Of a DNA stretch of 64,000 nt, positions 60,340-64,000 are shown in pieces (position 1 is the first letter of the stretch; every line of letters starts with the position of its first letter). The notes below the pieces were generated by a model, which did no database searches, was not told the origin of the DNA, and worked only from the letters and a program-made list of their open reading frames with translations. The stretch comes from Bacteroidota bacterium (GTDB lineage Bacteria; Bacteroidota; Bacteroidia; Bacteroidales; Dysgonomonadaceae), in assembly GCA_023399295.1 (NCBI GenBank), contig JAEWQF010000032.1:1-64000 (forward strand). Direction: 5' to 3'. Both the position numbers and the translations under genes were made by a program.

Positions 60340-63300
60340 ATGAAACTAAAGACACCCAAATCCATCATCAAGGCACATGATATCAGTCAGTTACGCTTTC
60401 GGGATACCCCATTTGTGAAACTGATGAACAAACGAATCTACAACATTCTGATGGTAGCCTCCCGCTACGACATGTTCATGCTGGAAGATGACGGCCGTGT
60501 CGACGAACAGATCTTCAACGAGTATGTCTCACTCAACCTGCGCTATCCGCCCCGATTCACACAGGTGAGCAACAGCCGTGAGGCGTTGTCGGAATTGAAG
60601 CAGAACCATTACGAGCTGGTGATCTGCATGCCCAACATGGACAACAGCGATGCTTTCGAATTGGCGGTACAGATCAAGGAACACTACCCCGGCATGCAGG
60701 TGGTGCTGCTCACCCCTTTCTCAAAGGCGGTGACCCGCTCACTGAGCCGTGAGGACCTGAGTGGCATTGATTATGTCTTCAGCTGGCTGGGAGATACCGA
60801 TCTGTTGCTGGCCATCATCAAGGTTGTGGAGGATCGGATGAACGTGGATCATGATGTGAAAACAGTGGGTGTGCAGACCATCTTGCTGGTGGAAGACTCG
60901 GTGCGATTCTATTCCACGGCTTTGCCCCTGCTCTATAAATTCGTGCTTTCGGAGTCGCGGGAGTTCTCAAAGGAGGCACTCAACGACCACCTGCGGATGC
61001 TTCGTATGCGGGGGCGTCCCAAGATACTGCTTGCACGCAATTACGAAGAGGCAGTATCCTACTACAAGAAGTATGGCGACAACATGCTGGGTGTGATTTG
61101 CGATATGAGCTTTCATGTGAAGGGTGAGAAAGAGCGGCTGGCCGGTAAGCGCCTGGGTGAATGGATCCGCACCAGGGACGTCTATATCCCCATCATCTAC
61201 ACCTCTTCCGAGTCGGAGAACAGAAAACAGATTGGGGGCATCAGTGATGTCTTCATCGACAAGAACTCAAAAACATTCCCGCAGGATCTGCGCCGTTCCA
61301 TCAAGGAGAACCTGGGATTCGGTGATTTCATCATCACCGACCCCCACACGAAAGAGGAGATCTTCCGCATCCGTAACCTGAAGGAGCTGCAGATGAATGT
61401 CCGCAACATCCCCGACGATGCCCTCTACTTCCACCTCTCACACAACCACTTTTCGCGTTTCTTCTACTCCCGGGCCATGTTTCCTGTGGCAGAGATGCTC
61501 AAAAAGATCGATGTCTCGGAATATGCCAGCATGCACGATGCGCGGGAACTGATCCATGCCACCATCGTGCAGTACCGCCGGATGAAGAACACCGGTGTGG
61601 TGGCGGTGTTCGAGAAGGAGCGGTTCGACCAGTACTCCAATTTCGCCCGCATTGGAGAGGGTTCGTTGGGAGGAAAGGGAAGAGGTCTTGCCTTTATCGG
61701 CTACATGGTGAAAACCCATCTGGAGTTGAACAACAACACCAGCTTCCCGGTCACCACTCCCAAGACAGTGGTGCTCTGCACCGACCTGTTCGACGAATTT
61801 ATGGAAGCCAACAACCTCTACCCGGTGGCACTATCGGAAAGGGATGATGAGGATATCCTGAAGCATTTTCTCGCTGCCAAGCTCCCCAAACGGCTGGTGA
61901 GTGATTTCCTTGTGTTCTTTGATGCCATCGACAGCCCGATCGCGATCCGCTCCTCAAGCTTACTGGAGGACTCCCAGTACCAGCCCTTCGCCGGCATTTA
62001 TTCCACCTACATGATTCCCTATGTCGACGACAAGTATGAGATGGTGCGGCTGTTGAGCAACGCCATCAAGGCGGTCTATGCTTCCGTCTTCTACCGTGAC
62101 AGCAAGAGCTACATGGCTGCCACACACAACCTGATCGATCAGGAGAAGATGGCTATCGTGTTGCAGGAGGTGGTGGGATCACAATACGGCAGCCAGTTTT
62201 ATCCCGCCATCTCGGGGGTGGCCCGATCCATCAACTACTATCCCATTGGGGATGAACGTACCGAGGATGGCATCGTCAACATGGCATTCGGACTGGGTAA
62301 GTACGTCATGGACGGCAACATGGGCTTGCGCTTCTCTCCCCTGCATGCTGCCCGCATTTTGCAGCTCAGCTCACTCGATCTGGCACTGCGTGATACACAG
62401 ACGCAGTACTATGCGCTCGACCTCAATTCGGTGTCGAAAGACTTCACAATCGATGATGGCTTCAACCTCCTCAAGTTGCGTCTGAAAGAGGCTGAGAAGG
62501 AGGGACCGTTGCGTTATGTGGCCTCCACCTACGATCCGCAGGATCAGATCATCCGCGATGGATACTACGAGGGAGGACGGAAAATCATCTCCTTCGCCAA
62601 CATCCTGCAACACGATCTGTTTCCGTTGAACGAGATCCTGGAGAAACTGCTCAGAGCCGGTCAGAAGGAGATGGGACGACCGGTGGAGATCGAGTTCGCG
62701 GTGGATATACGCGACAACCAGTTTGCGGCTTTCTACGTGTTGCAGATACGTCCGATTGTTGACAGCAGGGAGGTGGTGCACGAGAACCTGGAGAAGATCG
62801 ATCCCCGGCAGACGATTCTCTATTCACGGAACGCGCTGGGCAACGGCATCACCAGCGATGTGCATGATCTGATCTATGTGAAAAGCGCAGCCTTCAATGC
62901 AACCCACAACCCGTTGATCGCCCGCGAAATAGAACAGATCAACCGCACATTCATGGATGCCGGCAGCAATTATGTGCTGGTGGGCCCGGGTCGCTGGGGA
63001 TCCTCCGACCCCTGGTTGGGCATCCCGGTGAAGTGGCCCCATATCTCACAGGCCAGGGTGATCGTTGAGTCGGGGATGGAGAACTACCGCATTGAGCCCA
63101 GCCAGGGTACCCACTTCTTCCAGAACCTCACCTCCTTTGGTGTGGGTTACTTCACGGTGAATCCCTTTCTTGAGAACGACGGTTACTTCGATGAAGCTTA
63201 CCTGAACGCACTGCCGGCAGTAAAGGAGACACCCTATGTGCGGCATGTGCGGTTCGAACATCCCATCTGCATCAAGATCAATGGCAAAAAAAGGATCGGG

Positions 63301-63351
63301 GTGGTGATGAAGCCACAGGAAGGTGGGGAACCCTGTGTTAAGGAGGGTTAA
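60340..63351 (+). CDS. Receiver-like / PEP-synthase ATP-grasp fusion protein
   Basis: The protein has 1003 residues and no signal peptide. Residues 33-165 look like a degenerate receiver domain. Residues 178-325 look like a second receiver with a full phosphorylation set (Glu185-Asp186, Asp255 in GVICDMS, Thr288/Ser289, Lys308). A conserved linker (about 355-430: LYFHLSHNHFSRFFYSRAMF) leads to a PEP/pyruvate-binding ATP-grasp domain (about 435-800: GEGSLGGKGRGLAF, AIRSSSLLEDSQYQPFAGIYSTY, VLQIRPI). The last 200 residues (GPGRWGSSDPWLGI; SQGTHFFQNLTSFG) are a family-specific domain. No phosphohistidine domain (TGGxxSHAA-type motif) or PEP-binding barrel is present, so it is not a PEP synthase. 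The partner that phosphorylates it, and its substrate, are unknown. Confidence 0.8.
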   Translation: MKLKTPKSIIKAHDISQLRFRDTPFVKLMNKRIYNILMVASRYDMFMLEDDGRVDEQIFNEYVSLNLRYPPRFTQVSNSREALSELKQNHYELVICMPNMDNSDAFELAVQIKEHYPGMQVVLLTPFSKAVTRSLSREDLSGIDYVFSWLGDTDLLLAIIKVVEDRMNVDHDVKTVGVQTILLVEDSVRFYSTALPLLYKFVLSESREFSKEALNDHLRMLRMRGRPKILLARNYEEAVSYYKKYGDNMLGVICDMSFHVKGEKERLAGKRLGEWIRTRDVYIPIIYTSSESENRKQIGGISDVFIDKNSKTFPQDLRRSIKENLGFGDFIITDPHTKEEIFRIRNLKELQMNVRNIPDDALYFHLSHNHFSRFFYSRAMFPVAEMLKKIDVSEYASMHDARELIHATIVQYRRMKNTGVVAVFEKERFDQYSNFARIGEGSLGGKGRGLAFIGYMVKTHLELNNNTSFPVTTPKTVVLCTDLFDEFMEANNLYPVALSERDDEDILKHFLAAKLPKRLVSDFLVFFDAIDSPIAIRSSSLLEDSQYQPFAGIYSTYMIPYVDDKYEMVRLLSNAIKAVYASVFYRDSKSYMAATHNLIDQEKMAIVLQEVVGSQYGSQFYPAISGVARSINYYPIGDERTEDGIVNMAFGLGKYVMDGNMGLRFSPLHAARILQLSSLDLALRDTQTQYYALDLNSVSKDFTIDDGFNLLKLRLKEAEKEGPLRYVASTYDPQDQIIRDGYYEGGRKIISFANILQHDLFPLNEILEKLLRAGQKEMGRPVEIEFAVDIRDNQFAAFYVLQIRPIVDSREVVHENLEKIDPRQTILYSRNALGNGITSDVHDLIYVKSAAFNATHNPLIAREIEQINRTFMDAGSNYVLVGPGRWGSSDPWLGIPVKWPHISQARVIVESGMENYRIEPSQGTHFFQNLTSFGVGYFTVNPFLENDGYFDEAYLNALPAVKETPYVRHVRFEHPICIKINGKKRIGVVMKPQEGGEPCVKEG

Positions 63352-63474
63352 AGAGAGGGTTGCGGTGCAACCTTTCCTGTCCGATTGCATCAAAAACAAA
63401 TGATCAGTTTGCTTGTTTCAATAGAGAAGGCAGGCCTGTTGCCTGGGCTTTATGTACGCTAACCGTAGAACAAT

Positions 63475-64000
63475 ATGAGAACCATATCCCTGCTTATCAT
63501 GCTCCTGCTCACTGTGTGCGGGATGTCAGCACAACAAATCAGAACGATGCACGAAAACGAATATGCCCGTCGATGGGAGAAGGTGACTTCCCTGGAGAAA
63601 AAGTCACTGCCACAGTCGGCCGCCGAGGAGGTGAACGCGATACTTCACCTGGCGGTAGGCGAACAAAACAGTCCCCAGGTGATCAAGGCGTTGATTCACC
63701 TCGGGAAATACGACCTGGCGCGTGATGCCGAAAACGACACCCTCGTCTTCAACCGGCTGCAGGAGATGCTGGTGAAGAGCAGTGACGCGGTGGAGAAAGC
63801 GGTGTTGCACTCCATGCTGGGTGAGCTAACCATGGAATATTACCAGAAAAATCGGTGGCAGATACGTCAGCGCAGGGAGCTGCGCGGCTACATCCCGGAC
63901 GATATGAAGGAGTGGACCCGCAACATCTTTTTCGACAAGGTGGTGGAACATATGGAGGCATCACTGGCCGACCGGAAACAGCTCGAAGCGGCCACAGTCT
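63475..64000 (+). CDS. Probable alpha-2-macroglobulin family protein (5' part; 3' end outside window)
   Basis: From ATG 63475 the frame is open to the window edge, 175 codons. A signal peptide (LLIMLLLTVCGMSAQ) is followed by NEYARRWEKVTSLEKKSLPQSAAEEVNAIL and VIKALIHLGKY, the N-terminal helical region typical of very large Bacteroidota alpha-2-macroglobulin-like proteins. Those are outer-membrane or periplasmic proteins thought to trap proteases. The call rests on the N-terminal pattern only; the diagnostic domains lie beyond the window. Confidence 0.6.
   Translation, partial: MRTISLLIMLLLTVCGMSAQQIRTMHENEYARRWEKVTSLEKKSLPQSAAEEVNAILHLAVGEQNSPQVIKALIHLGKYDLARDAENDTLVFNRLQEMLVKSSDAVEKAVLHSMLGELTMEYYQKNRWQIRQRRELRGYIPDDMKEWTRNIFFDKVVEHMEASLADRKQLEAATV

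Noticed and set aside
63355..63375. GGTTGC/GCAACC hairpin after the gene at 60340 as a terminator
   Set aside because: The stem is only 6-7 pairs and the following bases (TTTCCTGTCC) are not a convincing T-run.

Overview
This is a 64 kb piece of a Bacteroidota chromosome, almost certainly order Bacteroidales. It carries a SusC/SusD polysaccharide utilization locus, Bacteroidota-type promoters (TAnnTTTG at -7), glycine-lipid acyltransferases, a DUF5686 protein, and a dcw cluster that includes an FtsL-like protein typical of the phylum. GC content looks close to 50 percent, and the protein sequences look like the Dysgonomonadaceae (Proteiniphilum/Petrimonas relatives). The family assignment is inference; the phylum is firm. 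I see no rRNA, tRNA, CRISPR array, insertion sequence or prophage.

Layout. (1) 1-12 kb is mixed housekeeping: a partial DUF5686 outer-membrane protein, an aspartate-dehydrogenase-like enzyme converging on a divergent 2-hydroxyacid-dehydrogenase homologue, an orphan TonB-dependent receptor, rsmD with a DUF3822 protein, a pseudopilin-like hypothetical, a RecD-like helicase, rsmI, a coiled-coil lipoprotein, a YjjG-type nucleotidase and a stand-alone arginine deiminase. (2) 13.4-31.3 kb is an alpha-glucan (starch/maltodextrin) locus. On the plus strand are a LacI-type regulator, a sugar MFS permease and a lipoprotein alpha-amylase. On the minus strand, in transcription order, are susC, susD, two SusE/SusF-like lipoproteins, a GH53 endo-galactanase, a SusA-like GH13 and a surface-type GH13 lipoprotein. 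A flavodoxin gene sits between the two halves. The expected division of labour is: surface proteins bind and cut the glucan, SusCD imports oligosaccharides, SusA and the lipoprotein amylase trim them in the periplasm, and the MFS permease takes the products into the cytoplasm. (3) 31.4-33.3 kb holds glsA-glsB, for glycine-type N-acyl amino-acid lipids. (4) 33.5-49.9 kb is the division and cell-wall cluster mraZ-rsmH-ftsL-ftsI-murE-mraY-murD-ftsW-murG-murC-ftsQ-ftsA-ftsZ followed by a YqeY protein, all plus strand. (5) 50-60 kb is mainly minus-strand housekeeping: a secreted hypothetical, trxB, a LolA-like carrier, ftsK, a small DUF3185-like membrane protein, tpx, uvrA and a lytic transglycosylase. 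(6) 60.3-64 kb holds a 1003-residue fusion of receiver-like domains with a PEP-synthase-type ATP-grasp domain, then the start of a probable alpha-2-macroglobulin gene.

Most of the window is well-known biology. The least explained items are the receiver/ATP-grasp fusion at 60340-63351; 7-nt tandem repeats placed directly in front of the start codons of the FtsL-like gene and ftsW; the galactanase inside a starch locus behind a strong intrinsic terminator; several large palindromes; and a dehydrogenase homologue that appears to lack its catalytic residues.
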